Below the pieces are notes generated by a model that did not search any database, was not told the DNA's origin, and worked only from the letters and a program-made list of their open reading frames with translations. The position numbers and the translations under genes are program-made. DNA of 47,108 bases, taken from NCBI GenBank assembly GCA_036514535.1, contig DATBWZ010000073.1, positions 1-47,108 on the forward strand. Reading direction: 5' to 3'. Positions 1 to 8,383 of the stretch are shown in pieces. Origin of the DNA: DATBWZ01 sp036514535. Its GTDB lineage: Bacteria; JAMCPX01; DATBWZ01. Numbering within the stretch: position 1 is the stretch's first letter; each line of letters begins with the position of its first letter.

Positions 1-227
1 CATTTTTTTATCACAACCGGAATTCTATTTATCAGACAGAGCGTGAGATTTATAAAAAAAACCATGTAAAGCACTATAAACGGCATGGTGATTGATATGT
101 TCCGCACCGCCAAAGGCAGTGATGTAATGCCCCAGACAAAGAGAAAAACATAATAGACACAGGCAACAAGAAGAAGGTGTATTGACAGTTCGTACGAAGA
201 AAGAAATTTTAAAATCTTATCTTTCAT
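1..227 (-). CDS. ResB-like membrane protein, N-terminal fragment
   Basis: This gene runs off the left edge; only about 75 N-terminal residues are visible, starting at the ATG at 227-225. They contain a short cytoplasmic start (KFLSSYELSIHLLL), a first membrane helix and a second one (PFIVLYMVFFINLTLCLI) ending in a basic stop. That pattern (an FLSS motif before helix 1, a short loop, helix 2 followed by NR) resembles the start of ResB/Ccs1 proteins, including the full ResB at 2060-3397. ResB helps deliver haem to apocytochromes in System II. The start overlaps the end of the upstream gene by 11 bases, so it is the last visible gene of the ResB-CcsA operon. The ResB assignment rests on N-terminal pattern only. 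Confidence 0.65.
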   Translation of the reverse strand, partial: MKDKILKFLSSYELSIHLLLVACVYYVFLFVWGITSLPLAVRNISITMPFIVLYMVFFINLTLCLINRIPVVIKK

Positions 228-714
228 CTGGCACCTTCACGTCGGTTATAATCCACGAATTTTCTTTTCTGAAAAGTGTATAACTAACTTTCAAATAGTT
301 CGTCTCTTCCATCAGAGTTTTATTTTTAATGCCAGCAACCCATGTCTCGTCAGCAACAGCCATCACGGAATCTTCAGCTAAAAAGATAAAATCTTTTATC
401 TCAGAATCTTTTTGTTTTATAACAATTTTTTCCCCTGTTTCAATATATGTATTAATATCAAATTTAAATTCATCCTTCACCGCTTCTGTAGCCGGAGCGG
501 AATCAAGTTTAGTCTGATCAAGTGAATCATATGCCGCGATAAGCATTTCGTTGAATTTTTTAATGCTTGCAACGGACTCTTCTTTCAATCTTTCATAGTC
601 GGTTGTGCGTCCCCCGTCTATAACAGGCAGGAGAAAAGTCTCGTATTCCTGGATAAAAACAAGGATAAAAAACATTGCTATCCCTGTAAAAATTGAAATT
701 AAGATCCCTTTCAT
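217..714 (-). CDS. Membrane-anchored NTF2-like protein, unknown function
   Basis: This 165-residue protein has one N-terminal hydrophobic helix (ISIFTGIAMFFILVFI), probably an uncleaved signal anchor, and a soluble domain facing the periplasm. The domain ends in a run of beta-strands (YLKVSYTLFRKENSWIITDV) like the last strands of NTF2-fold proteins such as Tim44/IMS-type domains. It shares this layout with the next gene upstream (711-1241), so the two look like diverged tandem copies. Its start overlaps the stop of that gene by four bases (ATGA), implying translational coupling. It lies between CcsA and a second ResB-like gene, so a role in cytochrome maturation is possible but unproven. No catalytic motif is visible. 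Confidence 0.7.
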   Translation of the reverse strand: MKGILISIFTGIAMFFILVFIQEYETFLLPVIDGGRTTDYERLKEESVASIKKFNEMLIAAYDSLDQTKLDSAPATEAVKDEFKFDINTYIETGEKIVIKQKDSEIKDFIFLAEDSVMAVADETWVAGIKNKTLMEETNYLKVSYTLFRKENSWIITDVKVPDER

Positions 715-1241
715 TCCCGTTTCTTATTTTGTTTCTCCATACTTTTTATAATTTCCTCATACTCTTTTTTGTAATTGCGCCTCTTTTCTGCCACAGCATC
801 TGCAAAATCCACATAATCAACCAGCCACTTGCCTCCTTGTTTAACAAGAGTGTAAATCATTTTGTATTCCTCGGTTTTCAATAAATCAACCGCTGATTTT
901 GTTTTTATATCAAGATGCCGGAATTCCCATTTTTCCTCTGTAAACACCTCAACAGTATTATCGTCCTTTCTTTTTATACCCCCGAAGGTCAGTTCTTTAA
1001 GTTTTGCGTCAAGGAATTTATTCTCTGTGCGCATTGTCAGTATCAACACATCAATTCTTTTCTTCTCTTCCTCTGCGCAAACCTCGTCAAGCCGTTCAAT
1101 ATTAAAATCCCTGTACACATCAACAAGCGTCGCAAGATATTTACGGACTGAATTTTTGAGAATTTTCTCTTCGTATTTTTCCTGTTTGTCAACGCAAAAA
1201 GTAAATATCAGAATCGCAAACAAAAAAATGCTTTTTCGCAT
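711..1241 (-). CDS. Exported NTF2-like protein, unknown function
   Basis: This 176-residue protein has a signal sequence (RKSIFLFAILIFTFC) with a cysteine after the hydrophobic stretch. The residues before it (F-T-F) are not a standard lipobox, so lipidation is uncertain. A helical, Glu/Lys-rich region follows, then a strand-rich C-terminal half (EYKMIYTLVKQGGKWLVDYV) resembling NTF2/IMS-type folds and the protein encoded at 217-714. The ribosome site AAAGG lies seven bases before the ATG. The gene follows ccsA by 18 bases and overlaps the next gene by four. I do not recognise a named family. Context suggests an accessory of System II cytochrome maturation or of the cytochromes themselves. 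Confidence 0.7.
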   Translation of the reverse strand: MRKSIFLFAILIFTFCVDKQEKYEEKILKNSVRKYLATLVDVYRDFNIERLDEVCAEEEKKRIDVLILTMRTENKFLDAKLKELTFGGIKRKDDNTVEVFTEEKWEFRHLDIKTKSAVDLLKTEEYKMIYTLVKQGGKWLVDYVDFADAVAEKRRNYKKEYEEIIKSMEKQNKKRE

Positions 1242-1259
1242 TTTAAAACCTTTTGATTA

Positions 1260-2063
1260 TCATAGCAGGCCTGCGTGCAGGTCTGGAATCAGACCAAGAC
1301 CGAAGTAAGTTATTATAACCGTGCCCAAACATAAAACCGTCACAATCGCGCCTCTTAATCCTCTCCAGCCCATAGTAAGCTGCAAATGGATGTTCAATCC
1401 GTATGCAAACCATGTGATAAGCGACCATGTCTCAACAGGATCCCACGACCAGTATGAACCCCATAAGCCATAAGCCCAGATTGCGCCGGCGCCTACCATA
1501 ACAGTGTGCGCGATAAACCCAAAACCAATAAGCCGCAGATTGATATCATCAAGGCCCCTTTTTCTGTCTTCATTGCCCACGACCCCGGAATGGATTAGGA
1601 TATAATAAACTGAAACTCCAGATGCAACTGCAAATGAACCGTAGGCAAGCCACGCAAACAGAACATGCACTGCAAGCCAGGGGCTTTTGAATGACGGGGA
1701 GAGGGATTCATAACTGCTGCCGTGCATCAGTCCGTTGCCGAGCATAAGTAAAGAAAATGGGAGTACCAGGAGTAAAAAATACCTTGCAACCCTGTATCTG
1801 AAAGAAAGCAAAATTGCTATCAAAATTACAAACCACGCTCCTGCAAGGCTGTTTTCGTAGCCGGCAAGAACAGGCGGATGGGATGTTGCTATCCACCTTA
1901 TGACACCTGAACAAGTGTGAAAGATAAATCCCGCTGAGGTTATATAAATGACCAACGGAGAAACCTTTTCTTTTTTGAATATTACGAAAATCAGCAAAAG
2001 GATAAACGAAAGAATGTAAAAAAACACTCCGATCCAGAAAAAGAATGTCTCAAAAAAATTCAT
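1260..2063 (-). CDS. ccsA: Cytochrome c assembly protein CcsA (ResC family)
   Basis: CcsA (also called ResC or CcsB) is the haem-handling integral membrane subunit of System II. It exports haem and presents it to apocytochromes for thioether attachment at CxxCH. The 267 residues contain about eight membrane helices. The diagnostic tryptophan-rich WWD-type segment (WGSYWSWDPVETWSLITW) lies near residues 205-225, and histidines suited to haem ligation flank it (FIAHTVMVGAG, HVLFAWLAYG and a C-terminal region). Length is normal for the short bacterial form. The start overlaps the resB stop by four bases (ATGA), giving the usual resB-ccsA pair. Eight multihaem cytochromes nearby are its likely clients. 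Confidence 0.95.
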   Translation of the reverse strand: MNFFETFFFWIGVFFYILSFILLLIFVIFKKEKVSPLVIYITSAGFIFHTCSGVIRWIATSHPPVLAGYENSLAGAWFVILIAILLSFRYRVARYFLLLVLPFSLLMLGNGLMHGSSYESLSPSFKSPWLAVHVLFAWLAYGSFAVASGVSVYYILIHSGVVGNEDRKRGLDDINLRLIGFGFIAHTVMVGAGAIWAYGLWGSYWSWDPVETWSLITWFAYGLNIHLQLTMGWRGLRGAIVTVLCLGTVIITYFGLGLIPDLHAGLL

Positions 2064-3397
2064 ATTATTTTTCTTATACCATTTTTTAGCGCATCAATCT
2101 CGGATCTGAAGGTCTCATTAAAATATCTTGCGCAACCATAAAGAAGCAGATTGTCACCCTCAATCTTAATAAAGAGATTTCTATCATAGTCAATAAATCT
2201 TACCATAAGCCCCGCTATAATCAGAATAAAACCGGTTATAAAAATTCTTATACCGCTGTCCTTTGAGACCTCAATCTCAACCCAGTGTTTTATGTCTTTG
2301 ACCGAAAACATGAACTCTCCGAGTGTTTTTACTTCGTCTGCATAAAAAAACTCTCTGAATTTTTTGTTGTTTTTATCCTTAACCTCAAGCAGAAATCCGG
2401 GTCGGCGCCATTCCCTGCTTACTAAAAATGGCGTCCCGTCCCTTATTCCCATCTCAGGAAAGAATTTTGCATAGACGGTCATTCCCGCTGCATCTACATT
2501 GAACATGTCAAAAAAATCCCCTTCGGTTATAAGGTTCACATCCGCATCAAATATTATCCTGTCGCGCTCTCTGTCCCTTATTATAAAATATGGAGTCACT
2601 CCATGCCTTTGAAGAGTCGCCTGAAAACCTTTGTATTTCAATGGCTGGTTGATTGCTATTTTTACCGGTCTTATATTTAAATCTTCGTCCTCAAAAATAA
2701 AACTGGACGAATATTCAACCGGTGTTCCTCTTGAATCAAAAGTTGCGGCATAATGTTCAAGGGTCAAAAAAAACTCCGGAACAGCAGGATTAAACCTGGG
2801 CTTCTTCAAAATCCTGATAAATCCTGATTCTGCTAATCCTGTTCTGTGCCCCTGGACGAAAAGAATAGAGCCACGAAAGCCATACAGGGAACTGGTGATA
2901 AATCCAGCAAAGGCAATCAGCATCCCTGCGTGAAAGACAATTGAACCAAGGAAGCCGATTCTGCCCTTTGATGCGGATAAAATATTATTTGAAACAGCGG
3001 TAAACCATCCAGATTTTTCAAGGTACGCGGTAATATGTTTTAGAGTAATGCTTCCGGTCAATTCAACGATTTTCTCCCAGGAATTCCCAGGGACAATTAT
3101 TCTATTCTTAGTTTTTAAAAATTCTTTTATCCTTTTCAGAGTGCATAAAAAAATACTGAAAAACAGAAACATGGGAATCAGCTGGAAAAACCAGGAGGAA
3201 GTAATATTTTGAACGCTCAATTTTCTTGATATCCAGTAAATTCGCGGATGCTGAGAAACAAGTTTCATTGCCTTCTCAGGCGTCAGAAGCGAAGGTTCCG
3301 GAAGAATAACTCCAAGGAACAGAATGAAAATAATACCTGACATTGTATAGATTGCAACCTTTCTTGATGAAATAAACTGGATAAATTTAAAAAACAT
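2060..3397 (-). CDS. resB: Cytochrome c biogenesis protein ResB (Ccs1)
   Basis: ResB works with CcsA to maintain apocytochrome thiols and catalyse haem attachment at the outer face of the inner membrane. The 445-residue protein has the family layout: two helices near the N-terminus (residues about 12-32 and 70-90), a third near 150-172 (IVFHAGMLIAFAGFITSSLYG), a large periplasmic domain and a final helix near residue 385 (IFITGFILIIAGLMV). It is the first gene of a minus-strand operon continuing into ccsA. No strong Shine-Dalgarno is visible before the ATG. A second, partial ResB-like gene at the left edge suggests the organism keeps more than one System II set. Confidence 0.92.
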   Translation of the reverse strand: MFFKFIQFISSRKVAIYTMSGIIFILFLGVILPEPSLLTPEKAMKLVSQHPRIYWISRKLSVQNITSSWFFQLIPMFLFFSIFLCTLKRIKEFLKTKNRIIVPGNSWEKIVELTGSITLKHITAYLEKSGWFTAVSNNILSASKGRIGFLGSIVFHAGMLIAFAGFITSSLYGFRGSILFVQGHRTGLAESGFIRILKKPRFNPAVPEFFLTLEHYAATFDSRGTPVEYSSSFIFEDEDLNIRPVKIAINQPLKYKGFQATLQRHGVTPYFIIRDRERDRIIFDADVNLITEGDFFDMFNVDAAGMTVYAKFFPEMGIRDGTPFLVSREWRRPGFLLEVKDKNNKKFREFFYADEVKTLGEFMFSVKDIKHWVEIEVSKDSGIRIFITGFILIIAGLMVRFIDYDRNLFIKIEGDNLLLYGCARYFNETFRSEIDALKNGIRKII

Positions 3398-3444
3398 TTT
3401 ATTATTTTATCACTACAGCAGGACAGATACACAACGATAAAATT

Positions 3445-3460
3445 ATAACCATCCGGTTAT
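3445..3460 (-). terminator. Weak hairpin after the 14-haem cytochrome gene
   Basis: An inverted repeat with six-base arms (ATAACC/GGTTAT) around a four-base loop lies ten bases beyond the stop of the 3470-8365 gene. On the minus strand it is followed by an AT-rich stretch (AATTTTATC), not a clean T-run. It may be a weak terminator separating the cytochrome operon from resB, or read-through may occur. Confidence 0.35.
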
Positions 3461-3469
3461 CTATTACAA

Positions 3470-6400
3470 TTAAGGATAGGTATAATTAAAGGAATTTCCT
3501 CCGGTCCTGCCACTTGTATGATCTGTACAGATGGATAACCGCTGATATCTCGTATCTGTATTATCAATTGTAAAACATGTTGGGTTAGATCCTGCAGCGC
3601 CGGCAGTAATACCCGTCCAGGTTGCGCCATTAAGCAATCTCCTTCCCTGAGGGGTTGTTCCTTCGCCAATACCCCTGTTAGAGCCGTGCATGCCCCCGGG
3701 GCTATCACCGCCATGGCAATGCATGCAGCCAATTCCCCAGACAGTATGACGGTCGTCGCCGTTTGGTCCTGTATCAAATGTATCTGTCCGGCCATCAGGG
3801 GGATGGTTTATCCTTGATAAATTCCTGTAGTATGGTGCCCCTGAACCGGTGGCACTTATGTCATACACATCCCATCTATGACAATTGTAGCAGAAGTAGC
3901 GGTCTGATTCCCAGCCGGCGGGAATGTTTGTAGTGTTATTTACAGAGACAACTGTGCCATCAGCAATCGTAACTGAGACATTTCTATCCACGCCTTTCAG
4001 TATCCATTGATTCGCAGAGCCGTGCGGTCCCTGTGGGTCGGCTGCGGCTCTACTTTCGTGGCAGTCATTGCACGTAACAATGCTTGTAAATTCCCATCCA
4101 TCCACAAAGGTGTTGCTTATATCATTGTATGTATTTGTAGTCCCAGGTATTCTTTTCCTGCCTGCAGAACTGCTCCAGTTTCCATTTGTACCTGCTGCTG
4201 GTCTGTTGTTGCCTACCCCCATCACAGGATGAAATCCCAATTGATTGGGATTAAACTCAAGAGCGGAATCGGTTCCCGGTTTTGTCTCAAACACAACAGT
4301 ATAATTGCTGCCAAAATTTGTATTAAGCGCAGGGAAATCAGGGATGTTGCCAGGCAGATCGTCGTATCCATAATTTGAATGACACTTGAAGCATACCTCG
4401 GACTGCCGGCCCGCTTCCTCCACCCGCTGAAATGTTATTCCGGCAATAGCATACCTGCAGTTATTCATGGCTATTGAGTTATTGTTTCTGTCTTTAGGCG
4501 CTTCATAGGGCTGATTGATAACCAGTTGAGTGTCGCTATTTCTTGCAGTAATCCTGTACCATCTGCCAAGATAGTCTGTCTGCCCCGTTGCTGTTTCATA
4601 ACATCTTATCCACTGCCCTACCATACCTGCTGTCCAGGTCGTACCGGTGCCATTAACAGTTGTAGCGCTATTTGAAAAACTGGCGGTCCCCGTATTGTAA
4701 ATGGCGCTGTAACTCGGAACAACGCCCCATGTCCCCCTGTTTGCTCCTCCGCTTTCCGGCTCGCGTTCCTCGCTTCCACCCCTAACAGCACTGTGCGGAT
4801 TATGGCAGTCTTCACATTGAATATGCCTGTCAGACGCAGGATTCCAGTTGGATGTCTGCCCTTCTATTGGAGCATGCCTTGTTGCTGGAACATTTTGTAT
4901 TTCATGCCATGAGCCAATTTTGTAAGTTTCGTTACCAGGTGCGGATGCCCAGGCCTGGAGAACGGTCAGCCTGGTGGCGGTATTAGCGCTTATCATTCTT
5001 ATCTGTCCTGCCAGTGGACCACTTGTAACGGTTACATAAGAACGCGCAAATGCGTCTTGTACCCAATTCTTTGCAGTATCGTTCAACGTAGTTGTTGTAT
5101 TCCCGCCTGTTGATGTCCCCCACAATTCCGTAAATTGCCTCTGTAAACTCCTCGCGGAAGCAGTCATTGATGAGGCTCCATAGTAATCATTTCCCGCTGT
5201 TCCTCCTGTATGGCACTGATAGCAAAATGATTCCTCAAGCGGATCTGCGGGTGAAAGGATTCCAAGTGGAGCAAGTATTCTTCGTAATATTGACTGATGA
5301 TTCCCAAATTTATATGTTGATGTCTGGGCGTTAAAGGAACTCTTTGGGGACATGGTATCGTTGTGACACTTGGAACAGTTCGCATAAAATGTTGATGAAT
5401 CTGTGCCAAAGGTTGATGTCACCTTGTATTCATGCGAGGATCTTTTGTAATCCGCAAGATTTATTATAGGTGTCTGGGTTGTGCCATCCGGCTGAGCATA
5501 CGACTTAGACTGCATATTGTAATGACATGAGCCGCATATTCCGGAAGGGCTTGCCGGCAATGATGTAAAAGAAGCGCCTGACATTGTTGCACCGGCGTAT
5601 GCACTTGATAATGTAATCTGGGTTGCGGAAGAAACGCTATTTATAAGATACCATACACCATTAGAATCGTTCTTGATATACCAGCCATTCATGGATGCAG
5701 GCCATGATGTGCCATTGCCAGTAACAGTGGTTGAGCCATTGGTAAAGTTTGCAGTTGGATTGCCTGCAGCATATAATGTGTATGCTTGACCTGAGGCAGT
5801 AGATCCAAAATATGCAGTTGTTAGTGTCAAGGAGGTATCGCTTGCAACAGATGCAACCGTGTACCAGTTCCCATTTGTATCAACCCTGAACTTCCAGCCA
5901 GGCTGAACTGTATTGAGCCAGGTTGTGCCTGTTCCTGTTACACTTGTGTTATTGTTTGTTACCGCCACTGTCCCGGTCGTATAAATTGACGATGCCGCAA
6001 TATACATCACATTTGTAAGCGTTGCTCCTGCATTGGCGGTCAGGGTCAATTGCGTATCGCTGTTTACTGCATTAACTGTATACCAGGGCAGATTATTCCC
6101 AGCAAGCGGTATAATCCTCCAGCCGGTACTGATATTATCCAGCCATTTAGTTCCTGTTCCAGTAACAGTGGCAGAACCACTTGTAAAACTTACTCTGCCA
6201 GATTTATAAGCCCTGTTTGATGAGATGTTATCCTGAGAAACAGCCACATACCCTCCGGTATAATTTGCTCCGGCATAAGTTGATGCAAGCGTTATCTGTG
6301 TGGCGTTATCAACCGTTGATACCTGATACCACAGATCATAATTGTCGCTCCTTATATACCAGCCAGCCATGCCTGACTGCCAGTTTGTTTCGGCGCCTGT

Positions 6401-8365
6401 TACTGTTGCGCTGCCGTTTGTAAATGTCGCCGTCCCCCTTGTATAACCATAATCTGTGTTCACAAATCCAACATCCGTGCTGGCGCTCGGCTGTTCTCCC
6501 ATGGATGTTCTTAAATTAGTCGCACGCGTAGCCTCGGGATTCAAATCAGGACGGAATATGTCGTGGTCGGCATGGCAGACCAGACACCGCCTGTCTTCGT
6601 CAGTCGTCGCACCAGGTTGCCTGTCCGATGGATATTTCGTCCCTGACGATGCTACATTTGTAACCTCGCAATTGTTGAGATAATGGTGATAATTGTTCGT
6701 GCTGTTCATCTCTGCCCATAAATCCGAATGGCACGAGCAGCACGATGAGCCTCCGCTGCTCTCTGACGGCTTGAATGCCTTTGTGTGCGGATGGCAGCCA
6801 GTGCAATTCTGCGTATCCTTGTTATGCGCCTGAGGCTGAGTTCCATCATTCCGGTAATACTTCGTCTTTGTATGGCATACCTCGCATATCCCATCCCTTG
6901 GCGCTGCATTGTCCACAAAATTTGTCACCGACTGGAATGTTACTGCTTTTGAACCGCTGTTCGGTGTGTTTATGGATGAATTAACCAAATAAATATTCCC
7001 GCCTGCATGCGGCGAATGACAGTCCCTGCAATCCAACTGCCATGAACCATAACTCGTACTTTCCATGCCGCCGGACCCATGATTCGGCAGATTATGACAA
7101 TCATTGCATATCTGGCTGGAATTCGTCCGCACAAGAAGATTTCCCTCCCCCTTAAATACCTCTCCAGCAGTATCTACAGATGCCGCAATATCGCCTCCAT
7201 AAACCCAAACATTCGGTGTTGCGTAACCAATATTGCTTCCTGAATCCGTTGCCCTCACAGATATAACATGCACTCCTATATTTCCTGGCGCCCAGTTGTA
7301 TTCGTAAATATAATAACGGTTGCCAGCATCATCGTAGTTCGCATTCCTCGCCATATTCGTCCACGCCCCGCCGTCTATTGACACCTGCACAACGGTATCA
7401 GCAAGCGGATTCGCATCCTCAGGCTCCCAGACCGATGCCTGGATCTTGTACGGATACGTTGCATTACCCGCTACTCTCGTGCCGCTCGGCGGCGCAACAA
7501 TGCTCACCACTGGCACAAAACTACTACCGCATCCGGATGCTATCTGCGCGCTCACAAGCGGATTAGTCCCGCTTATTCCATCCACATCTGTCTGCGTTAC
7601 ACGAACATAGTAACTGTTTGCAGACAGGTTCAGCCCGGTAATTGCGCATGTCCTCGGCGATGTCCCGGATACACTCCCGCACGCAGTCGTCCCGGGCCAG
7701 GTATTTGTTGTGTTATATTCAAATTTCGTACTGCTGTTAAAATTCTCGTCTCCGGTATATGTAAATGTCGCCGTCATCGTATCGCAATCATTCTTCACCG
7801 CTGAGATGCTCCCCATTGTGCTCCCGCCAACTCCTATGTCAGATCCGGTGGATTCAAAAGGTAAATTGTCCCCTGAACTGCTCCCAGGCGAAACAAAAAT
7901 AAACGCATCTGCATTAAGCCTTGCGCCGATATTCGCACTAGTGCTTGCTCCTCCCGCAATATCATAAACTATAAAATAATAATTCGTCACCGCATCGGTA
8001 ATCGCCTGATCCGTTATATTAATCGTTACGCTCCCGCCGGAGAATGTTCCTGTTCCTATCTGGGTGTCCCCGCCGTCAAAAATTGCATTTGCTGATTGAT
8101 AAACCCTTACTGCGCTCACTGTTGCATCCGCAGAATTTAATCCAATCCGCGCAACTGTAACCTGATCCCATGTAGCGCTTGACCCTGCCGGCGCAAGAAG
8201 GTAAAAGCGGATCATTGCAACTCCGGTCTGCCCCGGAACCACAACAACAGGCGCTACATCCGACGGATATACGCTAACAGGCGCTCCAATAGCAGAAGAC
8301 GCAAAAATAGAAAAAATTAATATCGCGCAGACAAGTAAAATCACCTTAAAATTCCCCATCTGCAT
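3470..8365 (-). CDS. Giant 14-haem c-type cytochrome with beta-sandwich repeats
   Basis: This exported 1631-residue protein has a signal peptide (cleavage near residue 27, IGA). About 390 haem-free residues follow, containing beta domains: one of unknown type, one FnIII-like near 190-275 and one Ig-like near 285-395. Fourteen CxxCH motifs lie between residues 420 (CNDCH) and 1551 (CMHCH). Between haems 6 and 7 sit four tandem copies of a 65-residue beta module (pattern GTxTVTGxGTxW...WYxVxSVxSDTxLTL). Two more diverged copies lie nearer the C-terminus, at about 4921-5105 and 4430-4700. The sequence is rich in Ser, Thr, Asn and Gly, as expected of a surface protein. The start is set by GGAGG seven bases before the ATG. 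It is the last gene of the operon from 14852. A role in extracellular electron transfer is inferred; partner and acceptor are unknown. Confidence 0.9.
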   Translation of the reverse strand: MQMGNFKVILLVCAILIFSIFASSAIGAPVSVYPSDVAPVVVVPGQTGVAMIRFYLLAPAGSSATWDQVTVARIGLNSADATVSAVRVYQSANAIFDGGDTQIGTGTFSGGSVTINITDQAITDAVTNYYFIVYDIAGGASTSANIGARLNADAFIFVSPGSSSGDNLPFESTGSDIGVGGSTMGSISAVKNDCDTMTATFTYTGDENFNSSTKFEYNTTNTWPGTTACGSVSGTSPRTCAITGLNLSANSYYVRVTQTDVDGISGTNPLVSAQIASGCGSSFVPVVSIVAPPSGTRVAGNATYPYKIQASVWEPEDANPLADTVVQVSIDGGAWTNMARNANYDDAGNRYYIYEYNWAPGNIGVHVISVRATDSGSNIGYATPNVWVYGGDIAASVDTAGEVFKGEGNLLVRTNSSQICNDCHNLPNHGSGGMESTSYGSWQLDCRDCHSPHAGGNIYLVNSSINTPNSGSKAVTFQSVTNFVDNAAPRDGICEVCHTKTKYYRNDGTQPQAHNKDTQNCTGCHPHTKAFKPSESSGGSSCCSCHSDLWAEMNSTNNYHHYLNNCEVTNVASSGTKYPSDRQPGATTDEDRRCLVCHADHDIFRPDLNPEATRATNLRTSMGEQPSASTDVGFVNTDYGYTRGTATFTNGSATVTGAETNWQSGMAGWYIRSDNYDLWYQVSTVDNATQITLASTYAGANYTGGYVAVSQDNISSNRAYKSGRVSFTSGSATVTGTGTKWLDNISTGWRIIPLAGNNLPWYTVNAVNSDTQLTLTANAGATLTNVMYIAASSIYTTGTVAVTNNNTSVTGTGTTWLNTVQPGWKFRVDTNGNWYTVASVASDTSLTLTTAYFGSTASGQAYTLYAAGNPTANFTNGSTTVTGNGTSWPASMNGWYIKNDSNGVWYLINSVSSATQITLSSAYAGATMSGASFTSLPASPSGICGSCHYNMQSKSYAQPDGTTQTPIINLADYKRSSHEYKVTSTFGTDSSTFYANCSKCHNDTMSPKSSFNAQTSTYKFGNHQSILRRILAPLGILSPADPLEESFCYQCHTGGTAGNDYYGASSMTASARSLQRQFTELWGTSTGGNTTTTLNDTAKNWVQDAFARSYVTVTSGPLAGQIRMISANTATRLTVLQAWASAPGNETYKIGSWHEIQNVPATRHAPIEGQTSNWNPASDRHIQCEDCHNPHSAVRGGSEEREPESGGANRGTWGVVPSYSAIYNTGTASFSNSATTVNGTGTTWTAGMVGQWIRCYETATGQTDYLGRWYRITARNSDTQLVINQPYEAPKDRNNNSIAMNNCRYAIAGITFQRVEEAGRQSEVCFKCHSNYGYDDLPGNIPDFPALNTNFGSNYTVVFETKPGTDSALEFNPNQLGFHPVMGVGNNRPAAGTNGNWSSSAGRKRIPGTTNTYNDISNTFVDGWEFTSIVTCNDCHESRAAADPQGPHGSANQWILKGVDRNVSVTIADGTVVSVNNTTNIPAGWESDRYFCYNCHRWDVYDISATGSGAPYYRNLSRINHPPDGRTDTFDTGPNGDDRHTVWGIGCMHCHGGDSPGGMHGSNRGIGEGTTPQGRRLLNGATWTGITAGAAGSNPTCFTIDNTDTRYQRLSICTDHTSGRTGGNSFNYTYP
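5562..6436 (-). repeat. Four tandem coding repeats of a phage-tail-like beta module
   Basis: The segment encodes four consecutive modules of 64-68 residues, beginning near 6436, 6199, 5977 and 5766. Each has the pattern TVTGxGTxW, then GWxI/F, WYxV, SVxSDTQLTL and YAGA. Similar GTVSVTxGSxxVTGxGTxW modules are familiar from phage tail and fibre proteins. Here they form a haem-free stalk or spacer between CLVCH and CGSCH in the 14-haem cytochrome. The DNA copies are diverged, so the duplications are not recent. Confidence 0.8.
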
Positions 8366-8367
8366 AC

Positions 8368-8383
8368 CTTAACCTCCGTTAAG
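8368..8383 (-). promoter_or_regulatory. Hairpin presenting the ribosome binding site of the 14-haem cytochrome
   Basis: The arms CTTAAC and GTTAAG flank GGAG, so the Shine-Dalgarno core sits in the loop of a six-base-pair stem. The arms overlap the TAA stop of the radical SAM gene, and the cytochrome ATG (8365) follows two bases after the stem. Passing ribosomes would open the stem, so coupling of the two genes is plausible. Confidence 0.4.

Noticed and set aside
3457..3795. A 112-codon minus-strand frame at the 3' end of the 14-haem gene
   Set aside because: It is an out-of-frame shadow of the cytochrome, without a ribosome site or recognisable content.
4430..6436. A prophage or phage remnant suggested by the fibre-like modules
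   Set aside because: The modules are in frame inside a cytochrome and no capsid, portal, terminase or integrase genes are nearby.
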